The notes under the pieces are model-generated. The model was not told the origin of the DNA, ran no database searches, and saw only the letters and a list, made by a program, of their open reading frames with translations. Shown piece after piece: positions 1 to 8,437 of a DNA stretch of 64,000 nt. The DNA is from Flavobacterium chungbukense. Its GTDB lineage: Bacteria > Bacteroidota > Bacteroidia > Flavobacteriales > Flavobacteriaceae. Position 1 is the stretch's first letter. Each line of letters begins with the position of its first letter. Location of the stretch: the NCBI RefSeq assembly GCF_020805785.1, contig NZ_JAJGZV010000003.1, forward strand, positions 372,001-436,000. Reading direction: 5' to 3'. The position numbers and the translations under genes were made by a program.

Positions 1-952
1 GTCCGCAGATTCCGCGAACTGTTTTTGTTCCAACCTCATCATAAGAACCAACTAGAATATCGCAAGTTGAAGTTCCCATAACACGAACCAAAGTATTCTC
101 TTCGATTTTAGCTCCAACTGCACCAGAATGCGCATCGAAAGTTCCAACAGCCACAACGGTTTCTGTTGAAAGTCCCAAACGATTAGCCCATTCTTGGCTT
201 AAATTTCCGGCAACTAAATCTGAAGTATACGTTTCATCATATAAGTTTCCGCGAAGTTGAGCCAAATAAGGATGTAATTTTTCTAAGAATTCAACTGGCG
301 GCAATCCGTTCCAGTCTTCGTGCCACATGGCTTTGTGTCCTGCTGCGCAACGGCTTCTTTTGAACGTTTTTAAATCTTTATCTTCGATTAGCAAATACGT
401 CATTAAATCGCAATGTTCCATCCAAGTATACGCTGCATTTCTAACAGCTTCGTCTTCTCTTGCAATGTGAAGAATTTTTGCCCAAAACCATTCTGAAGAA
501 TAAATTCCTCCAACGTATTTTGTCACGTCTTCTCCGCCCCAGCTTACTGCCAGTTCATTGATTTCGTTTGCTTCATTTATCGAAGTATGATCTTTCCATA
601 AAACCATCATCGCATTTGGATTTTCTTCAAAACCTTTTGTCAATGCCAATGGCGTTCCATCTTTTGTAACTGGAACTGGAGACGATCCCGTTGTATCAAT
701 ACAAATTCCTTTAACTAAAGAAGGATCAACTTTACTTTCTTTAACTACATTTTGAATGGTTGTTTCCAATCCTTCGATATGGTCCAAAGGATGCTGGCGA
801 AATTGGTTTGCAGCCGCATCACAATACTGTTTGTTCTTCCATCTTTTGTAATGAGAAACATTGGATGCCAACTCTTGTCCATTTTCAGCGTCTATCAGCA
901 CCGCGCGAACAGAATCTGTTCCGTAGTCCAATCCTATTACATAATTTTTCAT
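1..952 (-). CDS. araB: Ribulokinase, 3' end cut by the window
   Basis: Phosphorylates L-ribulose to L-ribulose 5-phosphate in the cytoplasmic arabinose pathway. The minus strand from the ATG at 952 is open to base 1, giving about 317 residues of a protein normally near 560. It begins MKNYVIGLDYGTDSVRAV, the FGGY-kinase phosphate-binding motif, and continues with DTTGSSPVPV and a later VGTFDAHSGAVGAKI stretch typical of ribulokinases. A -7 box and a 21-bp inverted repeat lie just upstream. GH127 and GH51 arabinosidase genes follow on the same strand farther upstream. The family call is firm; the C-terminal half cannot be inspected. Confidence 0.93.
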   Translation of the reverse strand, partial: MKNYVIGLDYGTDSVRAVLIDAENGQELASNVSHYKRWKNKQYCDAAANQFRQHPLDHIEGLETTIQNVVKESKVDPSLVKGICIDTTGSSPVPVTKDGTPLALTKGFEENPNAMMVLWKDHTSINEANEINELAVSWGGEDVTKYVGGIYSSEWFWAKILHIAREDEAVRNAAYTWMEHCDLMTYLLIEDKDLKTFKRSRCAAGHKAMWHEDWNGLPPVEFLEKLHPYLAQLRGNLYDETYTSDLVAGNLSQEWANRLGLSTETVVAVGTFDAHSGAVGAKIEENTLVRVMGTSTCDILVGSYDEVGTKTVRGICG

Positions 953-976
953 TCTACTTTAATTTTAAAATATTGA

Positions 977-1011
977 CAAATATAGATATAAATAATTCAT
1001 AAGTGTACAAA
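977..1011 (-). promoter_or_regulatory. Candidate promoter of araB
   Basis: On the minus strand a perfect Bacteroidota -7 box, TATATTTG, lies at 984-977. A TTTG at 1011-1008 is a possible -33 element with a 23-nt spacer, at the long end of the usual range. The -33 element falls inside the inverted repeat at 1000-1020, so a bound repressor would block the promoter. Confidence 0.5.
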
Positions 1012-1020
1012 AAACACTTA
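1000..1020. promoter_or_regulatory. Candidate AraR operator upstream of araB
   Basis: A perfect 7-bp inverted repeat, TAAGTGT-N7-ACACTTA, lies 48 bp upstream of the araB start. The same 21-bp layout recurs at 4875, 5259 and 10731. That it binds the NUDIX-type regulator at 5335 is inferred from this distribution. Confidence 0.65.
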
Positions 1021-1188
1021 ATTGAAATTACACAATTCATTTTTGCTATAAATGCATTAAAACAGCATTTTAGCTTTCAATCAAAAAATAAATGTTAACA
1101 ATACATTTATAACATTGCGATTATTTCAGCTTAATCCTCAAATCGTTATTGAATCCCGCTTTAAAATCGTACTGATTCTTATTTTTTT

Positions 1189-1248
1189 GCCACAGATTAA
1201 AAGAATTTAAATGATTTTTTAATCCTTTTAATCTGCGAAATCTGTGGC
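1189..1248. repeat. Dispersed hairpin repeat (GCCACAGATT family)
   Basis: The left arm starts GCCACAGATTAAAAG and the right arm ends AAATCTGTGGC, giving a hairpin just after the GH127 stop. It has the same outer arms as the elements at 13665, 17501 and 45953 but lacks their inner GC-rich core. It may also help terminate transcription. Confidence 0.6.
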
Positions 1249-1258
1249 TCTTGAACTT

Positions 1259-3241
1259 TTACTGATTCTTATAATCTAACCAAACTTTCATTTTTCCAAC
1301 TCCTCGGTTTGACCAAGAGTAATATGGAATTGCTTTCCATTTTGAATTCTCAATCACATTAACGCCCTGCAATAAATTGGCTTCTTTTTTTACTTTGAAA
1401 GTATCCGAAGATTTTACATTTATTTTATCAAAATTGGTTTTATTATCAATTTCTTCAACAGCATAAACTATTGGCCCATATTCCAAAGAAACCTTATTCG
1501 TATTAATTCCAGCTTTTGGATTCGTAACCACTTCCTGAACTTCCATTGGGAGATTGAGATTAATTTTATCTCCTTTTTTCCACTTTCTATTAATGACGAA
1601 ATAACCATTTTCTGGCTGAATGACTAAAGTTTCTCCATTTAAAATAACTGTTGCCTTTTGAGTTGAAGCCTTTTTATAACTGTACAAATCTCCAGGTAAA
1701 ACTTCATTTCTAGACCATCCTGGAACACGAAGTTTAATGGTAAACTGACTTTCTTTTTTAGGATTTACCGAAATCGCAATTTTTCCGTTCCAAGGATAAG
1801 AAGTCTGCTGTGAAATCTGTAAATCTGTTTTTCCTAATTGAAAAGAAGCATTGTTTGAAGCATATAAATTAACATACAAAACATCATTAGTTTTAGAATA
1901 AATCAATCCCGGAATTGATGGAATAAAACGAATTAAATTGGTTGGACAGCAAGAACAGTCAAACCATCCTTGTCTCGTGCAAGAACCGCGATTTGATTTG
2001 TAAACGCCATCTGCTTCCAACGCATTTGGGTAGAAAAATTGTTTTCCGTCAAGCGAAATACCCGATATTAATCCGTTGTACATCGTTCTTTCGATAACAT
2101 CAAAATATTTAGAAGCTCCGTATAAATTATGCAATCTGTGATTCCAATATACATCGCCAATTGCGGCGCAAGTTTCGTTATAAGCGGTTAAATTTGGCAG
2201 TTCGTAATTTGCCCCAAAAGCTTCGCCGTCGTGTCTTGATCCGATGCCGCCTGTGATATACATTTTTTTGTTTATCATGTTTTCCCACAGATTATTTACG
2301 GCACTTTCATAACCTTTATCTTTCATTAAAGCCGCAATATCTGTCATTCCCGCGTACATATAAACCGCTCGTACCGCATGACCAACTGCTTCTTTTTGTT
2401 CTAAAATTGGTATATGATCTTGAGCGTATTCGCCATACAATTTATGATTGTTCGGATTTCCTCGATTATCCAAATAGTATTTTGCCAGATTCAGATATTC
2501 TTTTTTTCCTGTAATTTGATACAATTTCAACAATCCTGTTTCTACAATTTGATGCCCCGGAACACCTTTTACCTGACCGGGATTATCGCCAAAAGTTCGA
2601 ACCAGCATATCGGCTGCTTTTATAGCAATTTCTAGAAAATTAGTTTTTCCAGTAGCTTCATAATGCACAATCGCCGCTTCGATTAAATGTCCTGGATTAT
2701 ATAATTCGTGACTAATCTGTAACGATTCCCAGCGCTTTCCTTCAATCACAGGAACCCAGCTTGCAGGCGGTTTCGCTGGATTTATCGTTCTCCATGTAGT
2801 AATATATCCGTCAGCTTCCTGACCAATTTTTACAATCCCAATCATCGAATCCAAAACTCTTTCTAATTTCGGATTTGGCGCACTGATCAATGTATTCGAT
2901 GCTCCTTCAATAATCTTATAAACATCAGTATCATCAAAAGGCATTTCGCCTCTTGTTGTTCCTGTTTTTTGTTTTCCTGCAATTAAAAAGTTCTCAAAAC
3001 GACCTTCTTCATCACATTTTTTAATCGCATATGCAATTGTGATTTCTTGAACTCTTTTTATAATTGGAAGCCAAAAAGAATCAGTCAGTTTTACATTTTG
3101 AATGTTAACTGGTTCTATTTGATATCCAGCTTTTAATGCCGAAGTTTTTTCATCAGATTGCATGAGATTGTTTTTGGTTTCTTTACAGGAAATCAAAATT
3201 AGCATGCAAAAAATCAATAAATAAAAGCTATACTTTTTCAT
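1259..3241 (-). CDS. GH127 family beta-L-arabinofuranosidase-like lipoprotein
   Basis: Probably removes beta-L-arabinofuranosyl units from arabinose-containing glycans at the cell envelope. The 660-residue product has an SPII signal with lipobox LISC (Cys19). The GH127/DUF1680 catalytic set is visible: Glu356 and Cys358 in NETCAAIG, and Cys429, Cys431 and Cys432 in DCSCCPTN. In characterised family members a zinc-bound cysteine in this group is the nucleophile. It lies 9 bp downstream of the GH51 gene on the same strand, so the two are probably cotranscribed. Exact linkage specificity cannot be read from the sequence. Confidence 0.85.
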   Translation of the reverse strand: MKKYSFYLLIFCMLILISCKETKNNLMQSDEKTSALKAGYQIEPVNIQNVKLTDSFWLPIIKRVQEITIAYAIKKCDEEGRFENFLIAGKQKTGTTRGEMPFDDTDVYKIIEGASNTLISAPNPKLERVLDSMIGIVKIGQEADGYITTWRTINPAKPPASWVPVIEGKRWESLQISHELYNPGHLIEAAIVHYEATGKTNFLEIAIKAADMLVRTFGDNPGQVKGVPGHQIVETGLLKLYQITGKKEYLNLAKYYLDNRGNPNNHKLYGEYAQDHIPILEQKEAVGHAVRAVYMYAGMTDIAALMKDKGYESAVNNLWENMINKKMYITGGIGSRHDGEAFGANYELPNLTAYNETCAAIGDVYWNHRLHNLYGASKYFDVIERTMYNGLISGISLDGKQFFYPNALEADGVYKSNRGSCTRQGWFDCSCCPTNLIRFIPSIPGLIYSKTNDVLYVNLYASNNASFQLGKTDLQISQQTSYPWNGKIAISVNPKKESQFTIKLRVPGWSRNEVLPGDLYSYKKASTQKATVILNGETLVIQPENGYFVINRKWKKGDKINLNLPMEVQEVVTNPKAGINTNKVSLEYGPIVYAVEEIDNKTNFDKINVKSSDTFKVKKEANLLQGVNVIENSKWKAIPYYSWSNRGVGKMKVWLDYKNQ

Positions 3242-3250
3242 TTTATTGAA

Positions 3251-4795
3251 TTATTTTCCTTCTAAAACCAATACAGAAAAAGGCGGAAGTGTTATTGTTA
3301 ACTTTCCATTTTTGTTTTCAAAACCTTTGAAAGCAACAGGAACAATTTTATTCGGATTTTCGAAAGAATTATAATCTTGTAATTTTTGAGAGGTGATGAT
3401 ACTTCCTGTAAAGTTTTTAACTTCCAAATCTTTTGTGTCAATTTCAATTTTGTTTTTATTTACAGCATCAATGTTTACCAATGAAATATGAACAGATCCG
3501 CTTTTATCTTTCGAAACAGAAGCCGAAACTGCCGGAATCGTTTGACCTTCATAAGTATAAGAAGGCGATTTGAAATCTACTGGAATTAATTTTGCGTCTT
3601 GATGTACGCTGTACATTTTCATTACGCTGTAAGTCGGTGTAGTAATCATTTTTGCTTTGTCAGTCAAAATAACAGCTTGAAGCACATTTACACATTGAGC
3701 CAAATTTGCCATACGAACTCGGTCTGCATGATTATTGAAAATATTTAGAGTTGCACCAGCCAAAACCGCATCTCTCATGGTATTTTGCTGATACAAAAAT
3801 CCTGGATTTGTTCCTTTCTGAACCTCGTACCAACCGCCCCATTCGTCTACAATCATAGCAACTTTTTTCTCTGGATCGTATTTATCCATAACAGCGGCAT
3901 GTTTTGTAACCAATTCCTCCATTTTTAAAGCAGACTGCATCGTCAGGAAATATTCTTTTTCTGTAAAATTAACATCAGAACCTTTCTTATTCCAGTTGAT
4001 TACAGCATAATGATGAACACCAACACCGCCTAGCATACCTAAAGGAATGTTCTTCATTAAAACTTCTGTCCAATTGTAATCTGAGCTATTAGCTCCAGAA
4101 GCAATTCTGGTAATTCCTCCTGTATTTCCCCAGTCTGACATAAAAGTGGCAAACTTTTTATATTCGTTTGCATAATAATCTGCCGTCATATTTCCCCCGC
4201 AGCCCCATGCTTCATTTCCAATTCCCCAATATTTTACTTTCCAAGGTTCTATTCTTCCGTTTTTCTTTCTAAGATCACTCATCGGGCTTTTTCCTGAGAA
4301 ATTCGCGTACTGAACCCAGTCTGCTAGTTCCTGAACGGTTCCGCTGCCAACATTTCCAGAGAGATACGGTTCTGCTCCAAGCAATTCGCACATATTTAAA
4401 AAATCGTGTGTACCAAAACTATTGTCTTCTGTAACTCCTCCCCACCATTGGTTTACGATTGTCGGACGCTGTTCTTTTGGGCCAATTCCATCTTTCCAAT
4501 GGTAAGTATCTGCGAAACATCCGCCAGGCCATCTTAGATTCGGAATTTTCAATTCTTTTAAGGCTTTGACAATATCATTTCGAACTCCGTTTGTATTTGG
4601 AATTTTGGAAGTGTCTCCAACAAAAAATCCTCCATAAATACAGTGTCCTAAATGTTCTGCAAAATGCCCATAGATATTTTTATTGATAGTTGGTGCCGAA
4701 GCATCATTTTTGACAGCAATAAGTACCGTTTCTTTTTGTGCGGTTATGGTTTGCATGCAAAGCGCCATCACCAGTAATAAAAATGGTTTTTTCAT
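3251..4795 (-). CDS. Alpha-L-arabinofuranosidase, GH51
   Basis: Releases L-arabinose from arabinan or arabinoxylan oligosaccharides. The 514-residue protein has an N-terminal signal peptide ending near TAQ (residue 20), so it is exported, probably to the periplasm. GH51 hallmarks are RWPGGCFADTYHW (88-100), the acid/base Glu195 in WGIGNEAWGCGG and the nucleophile Glu318 in IVDEWGGWYE. It is the first gene of a leftward pair with GH127. A candidate AraR operator lies 80 bp upstream at 4875-4895, consistent with arabinose control. Confidence 0.92.
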   Translation of the reverse strand: MKKPFLLLVMALCMQTITAQKETVLIAVKNDASAPTINKNIYGHFAEHLGHCIYGGFFVGDTSKIPNTNGVRNDIVKALKELKIPNLRWPGGCFADTYHWKDGIGPKEQRPTIVNQWWGGVTEDNSFGTHDFLNMCELLGAEPYLSGNVGSGTVQELADWVQYANFSGKSPMSDLRKKNGRIEPWKVKYWGIGNEAWGCGGNMTADYYANEYKKFATFMSDWGNTGGITRIASGANSSDYNWTEVLMKNIPLGMLGGVGVHHYAVINWNKKGSDVNFTEKEYFLTMQSALKMEELVTKHAAVMDKYDPEKKVAMIVDEWGGWYEVQKGTNPGFLYQQNTMRDAVLAGATLNIFNNHADRVRMANLAQCVNVLQAVILTDKAKMITTPTYSVMKMYSVHQDAKLIPVDFKSPSYTYEGQTIPAVSASVSKDKSGSVHISLVNIDAVNKNKIEIDTKDLEVKNFTGSIITSQKLQDYNSFENPNKIVPVAFKGFENKNGKLTITLPPFSVLVLEGK

Positions 4796-4874
4796 AAGTT
4801 TTTTTGTGGTTTTTGGTTGTTAAAAAATACGGTGGTTTACATATTTTATAACGGTTTGTGATTTTTAGATTTTA

Positions 4875-4895
4875 TAAGTGTACGTTTAACATTTG
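4875..4895. promoter_or_regulatory. Candidate AraR operator upstream of the GH51 gene
   Basis: TAAGTGT-N7-ACATTTG has the same left arm and spacing as the site upstream of araB, with two mismatches in the right arm. It lies 80 bp upstream of the GH51 start. Confidence 0.6.
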
Positions 4896-5258
4896 TAAAT
4901 ATAAACAAAAAAAAGTCTCATAAAAAAATTAAAATCTTAAAACAACTGGTTGCAAAAAATGGATTTGGCAATCAAAAAATTTGAAAAGCAGTAGTAGCAA
5001 AGGAATTTTATTTAATTTACGGAAATTTGATATCTCAAAAAACTGACAAAAAAATAAGATATAGCATCTCTTTGTAACAAAAAATGTAACTTTTAAACAC
5101 TGAATTTGAAATTATACGCAACCGAAGAATGCGCTTTTGAAAATGTTTCTAACTTTGACTCGTATTTTTGATCTGAAATTGAAAAGATTTTCGACAGAAA
5201 TATCCTGATTTTAATAGATAAATCAATTGATAACTTCTTATTTGTTTCAATTTTAACA

Positions 5259-5279
5259 TAAGTGTAAAATCAACATTAA
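5259..5279. promoter_or_regulatory. Candidate AraR operator upstream of araR (autoregulation)
   Basis: TAAGTGT-N7-ACATTAA lies 55 bp upstream of the NUDIX-type regulator gene. Its left arm is identical to two other sites and the 7-bp spacer is kept. A near-consensus -7 box, TATATTTA, follows at 5308-5315. Confidence 0.55.
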
Positions 5280-5334
5280 TAAATTATGATACGTTTTAAG
5301 AAGTTTATATATTTACCATCCAAATTAATTATAT

Positions 5335-6024
5335 ATGCTAAATAGTTATAGCTCTGCTGATAAAGTCTTATTGGCGGTTGACTGCATCATTTTCGGATTC
5401 GATCACGAAGGTCTGAAAATACTTTTAATTCAAAGAGATTTTGAACCTGAGAAAGGAAAATGGTCTTTGATCGGAGGTTTTCTAAAACGTGATGAAGTGC
5501 TAGATGCTGCGGCAACAAGAATTTTGAATACCTATACTGGTCTGAATGATATTTATATGGAGCAATTGTATGCGTACAGTGAAATCGATCGTGACCCTGT
5601 TGAAAGAACCATTTCGGTTTCTTACTTTGCTTTGATTAATATCGAAAACCATAATGAAGAATTAATTCAAAATTATCATGCAGAATGGTTCCCAATTAAT
5701 GAAGCGCCTAATCTGATTTTTGACCATAACGAAATGGTTCAAAATGCTATTAAACGACTTCGATATAAAACTTCTATCAAACCAATTGGTTTTGAATTGC
5801 TTCCTGAAAAATTCACTATGCGCCAGCTTTTAGAATTATATGAAGCTATTTTAAGCAAAGAATTGGATAAAAGAAATTTCATAAGTAAAATTAATTCTCT
5901 GGAAATCTTAAATAAACTAGACGAAAAAGACATGCAGTCTTCTCGAAAAGGTTCTTATTTGTACACCTTTAACAAAGAGAAATACGAAGAAAAATTATTA
6001 AACAATTTTGTACTCAATTTATAA
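5335..6024 (+). CDS. araR: NUDIX-fold transcriptional regulator, AraR/NrtR type
   Basis: Probably senses L-arabinose or a derivative and controls the arabinose genes. The 229-residue protein has an N-terminal NUDIX domain (about 10-140) and a C-terminal winged-helix region (about 145-229). The NUDIX box at 48-70 keeps G-x5-E-x7-R, but the metal-binding REUxEE glutamates are replaced (RILNTY), so hydrolase activity is unlikely, as is known for AraR-type regulators of Bacteroidota. It lies next to arabinosidase genes, and copies of one inverted repeat sit upstream of itself, araB, GH51 and a symporter gene. The family is clear; the ligand is inferred. Confidence 0.85.
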   Translation: MLNSYSSADKVLLAVDCIIFGFDHEGLKILLIQRDFEPEKGKWSLIGGFLKRDEVLDAAATRILNTYTGLNDIYMEQLYAYSEIDRDPVERTISVSYFALINIENHNEELIQNYHAEWFPINEAPNLIFDHNEMVQNAIKRLRYKTSIKPIGFELLPEKFTMRQLLELYEAILSKELDKRNFISKINSLEILNKLDEKDMQSSRKGSYLYTFNKEKYEEKLLNNFVLNL

Positions 6025-6102
6025 AAATTCGTTTATTCTCTAGAAGATTTAGATTTGACTGATCAATTATCAAAAAAAATCCGCTAAATCTGTGGGAGAA
6101 AT

Positions 6103-7101
6103 TTATAAAGAGTTCCTTAATATAAGAGCAGATCTATTTTCGATCTGCTCTTTTTTTCCATTTAAAACCATATCGGCTAAAATTTTTCCCATTAATTCAA
6201 AATTGGTCGAAATGGTTGTAATTCCGTTTGCCGCAATTTTTTTTAACGGCGTTTCATTATAAGAAATAATACCAAAATCTTCTCCTAATTTCAAATTTCT
6301 TCCCATCGCATTTTCTATTACCGAAAGCAAATCGCGATCGTGCGGAATTATGTACAAATCTCCTAAAGCAATAGACTGATTACTGAAATCGGAAATAATT
6401 TCATAATCATATTTGTATTCTTTACAGAAAGATTCAAAACCAATTTTCATTCCCGGTGGTTCTCTAAAACCAGGAAAAATAAGAATCAGTTTTTTGTATT
6501 TTGATAATCTGGATTTCCCTTTTATTAAACCTTCATAAATGTCTCTCTGGTGATTTTGGTAAATGGCTGGAAACATTTTTAAGTCCGAATTGGTCTGATC
6601 CAAAATAATTACATCACCTACTGGTAGGGTTTTTATAGAATCAACGATATCGTTTAAGTTCGTTGGCATAATAATATACTTCGTATAATTTCCATTGCTG
6701 TCGTCGATCAGTTTTTTAAAAACTTGAACATTAAAATGATGGAAAAAAATATCGACCTGAACATTTTTTCCAATATTTTGCAAAAACGAATTATAAATAT
6801 CTTCTTTGAAAATATTCAGCTCATCAAAAAGCAAGAAAACCTTCTGAGTTATAGTAATTTCAATGCTTTTAACATAATATCCTTTTCCAGGAATGGCATA
6901 AATAATACCCCTTTTCTTCAGTTCGTCATACGCTAATAATACTGTGTCTCGAGACAGAGAAAACGCCAAACAGACTTTATTTACCGACGGAAGCCGATCG
7001 CCTTTTATTAATTTTCCTACTTCAATCGCTTTTTCTATTGAAAGAATTATCTGCTTATATTTTGGAAGACCAATATTATTTTGAATGGAAATGATGTTCA
7101 T
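6103..7101 (-). CDS. GntR-family regulator with LacI-like sensor domain
   Basis: A 332-residue regulator with an N-terminal GntR winged helix (about 10-75, including GDRLPSVNKVCLAFSLSRDTV) joined to a periplasmic-binding-protein-like effector domain (about 90-332), a common Bacteroidota combination. The ATG at 7101 was chosen because the upstream extension to 7155 is hydrophobic and not part of the fold. It is divergent from galM, so galactose or an arabino/galacto-sugar is the likely effector. A direct repeat in the shared upstream region is a candidate operator. Confidence 0.8.
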   Translation of the reverse strand: MNIISIQNNIGLPKYKQIILSIEKAIEVGKLIKGDRLPSVNKVCLAFSLSRDTVLLAYDELKKRGIIYAIPGKGYYVKSIEITITQKVFLLFDELNIFKEDIYNSFLQNIGKNVQVDIFFHHFNVQVFKKLIDDSNGNYTKYIIMPTNLNDIVDSIKTLPVGDVIILDQTNSDLKMFPAIYQNHQRDIYEGLIKGKSRLSKYKKLILIFPGFREPPGMKIGFESFCKEYKYDYEIISDFSNQSIALGDLYIIPHDRDLLSVIENAMGRNLKLGEDFGIISYNETPLKKIAANGITTISTNFELMGKILADMVLNGKKEQIENRSALILRNSL

Positions 7102-7133
7102 AATTAAAGTCATTTTGACTATTAATATTAAAA

Positions 7134-7179
7134 ACTGGTAGGTACTGGTATGCAAATATAAAGAATGTTTCTACTTTTG
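7134..7179. promoter_or_regulatory. Divergent gntR/galM promoter region with ACTGGTA direct repeat
   Basis: ACTGGTA occurs twice, at 7134-7140 and 7144-7150, exactly one helical turn (10 bp) apart. A minus-strand -7 box TATATTTG (7160-7153) faces the regulator gene and a plus-strand box TACTTTTG (7172-7179) faces galM. The repeat is a plausible GntR operator; binding is inferred. Confidence 0.45.
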
Positions 7180-7203
7180 GATTTCATTTTTGGTAAAAAT
7201 TAT

Positions 7204-8256
7204 ATGGAAATAAAACAGATATCGCATTTAAATGAGATGCATAATTGCAAATTATTCGGTTTAATGCCTAATAAAGAAGAAATTTATTCTTTTGAATTAG
7301 CAAATAAAAACGGAATGAAAGTGCAAATCATTAATTATGGTGCAACTATAACTTCCATCCAAATTCCGGTAAATGGAAAATTAACCGATATTGTATTGGG
7401 GTTTGATAATTTAGAAGCGTATTTAGAATCTTATAATTTGCCGAGCGCTCCTTACTTTGGTACAACTGTTGGGCGTTATGCCGGCCGTATTCATAAAGCA
7501 TCTTTTAGTTTAGATGACATCGAATTTAAACTTGATGAAAATAATAATGGCAATGCGCTTCACGGCGGTGATATGGGGTTTGGAAGAAAAATCTGGAATG
7601 TAGCAAGCGTAATTTCTGGAGAAAATCCATCTGTTACTTTTAGTCTTTTAAGCGAACATCTGGACGAAGGTTTTCCCGGAGAAATGACGGTTTATCTGAC
7701 TTATACATTAACAGAAGAAAACGAATTAAAATTAGAATATAAAGCTACATCAATAGAAGATACTGTTATCAATTTGACTCATCACAGTTATTTTAACCTT
7801 GACGGACATGATACAAATGTTTTGAAACAGCAGATGTTCATTAAATCGGATAAAATACTGGAAACCAATTCAGATAATATTCCAACGGGAAATTATACCG
7901 ACTTGACGAATCACGATTTTGATTTCAGAACTCCAAAAAATTGTCCGTTTCCAATTGACAATTCTTTCGTAGTAAATTCTAATACTGAAATTGTGGCGCA
8001 GTTAATCAGTTTAAAAAATAATTTAAGAATGAGTGTTTACACCGATCAGCCAAGTGTACATATATATGTGGGCGGAAACTGTTTCGGAAAACTAAAAGGA
8101 AAAGAAAATGTAGATTATAATGCACAAAGCGGAATTTGTTTTGAAACACAAAATTTTCCAGACGCGCCAAATCACGCTCATTTTCCGAATGCCGTTTTGA
8201 AAAAAGGCGAAGAATACACGCAAAAAACGCTTTACAAATTTGAAAGTTTAAATTAA
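7204..8256 (+). CDS. galM: Aldose 1-epimerase (galactose mutarotase)
   Basis: Interconverts alpha and beta anomers of galactose, supplying the alpha form to galactokinase. The 350-residue product shows the family motifs GTTVGRYAGRI, ALHGGDMGFGRKIWN, NLTHHSYFNLDG (catalytic histidine) and FETQNFPDAPNH (catalytic glutamate). The ATG at 7204 is preferred over an upstream start at 7165 because family homology begins at MEIKQI. No signal peptide is seen, so it is cytoplasmic. It is the first gene of galM-galK-galT. Confidence 0.92.
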   Translation: MEIKQISHLNEMHNCKLFGLMPNKEEIYSFELANKNGMKVQIINYGATITSIQIPVNGKLTDIVLGFDNLEAYLESYNLPSAPYFGTTVGRYAGRIHKASFSLDDIEFKLDENNNGNALHGGDMGFGRKIWNVASVISGENPSVTFSLLSEHLDEGFPGEMTVYLTYTLTEENELKLEYKATSIEDTVINLTHHSYFNLDGHDTNVLKQQMFIKSDKILETNSDNIPTGNYTDLTNHDFDFRTPKNCPFPIDNSFVVNSNTEIVAQLISLKNNLRMSVYTDQPSVHIYVGGNCFGKLKGKENVDYNAQSGICFETQNFPDAPNHAHFPNAVLKKGEEYTQKTLYKFESLN

Positions 8257-8314
8257 TATAATAATTGTTGGATGAGATAAAATAAAATCTATTTGAATCT
8301 GCTGAAATCTTTTA

Positions 8315-8359
8315 AAATCTGCGTGAAATACTTTTATCAAGATTTTTTCACGCAGATTT
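8315..8359. repeat. Hairpin repeat between galM and galK
   Basis: A 14-bp inverted repeat (AAATCTGCGTGAAA at 8315-8328 with its complement at 8346-8359) sits in a 181-bp gap. It is followed by further diverged AGATT/AATCT units. It resembles the dispersed repeats elsewhere in the window and may attenuate readthrough. Confidence 0.55.
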
Positions 8360-8437
8360 ATACAGATTAAAGCAGATATACGCTGATTTAAATTTAAGTT
8401 AATAAAATTCAAAAACCACAATACAACTAACTATATA

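Larger units (their letters stand above)
953..1258. other. Intergenic region between araB and the GH127 gene
   Basis: This 306-bp gap holds the araB promoter and operator at its left end and a GCCACAGATT-type hairpin repeat at its right end (1189-1248). The AT-rich stretch in between (about 1021-1188) shows no coding frame or clear signal. Confidence 0.6.
4796..5334. other. Divergent intergenic region, GH51 gene / araR
   Basis: This 539-bp AT-rich region separates the leftward arabinosidase pair from the rightward regulator. It contains two copies of the 21-bp inverted repeat (4875-4895 and 5259-5279), each nearer to one of the two genes. No ORF or RNA was recognised between them. Confidence 0.6.

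Noticed and set aside
752..1002. Small plus-strand ORFs over the araB start
   Set aside because: They lie antisense to araB, overlap each other in different frames and encode low-complexity sequence without family features.
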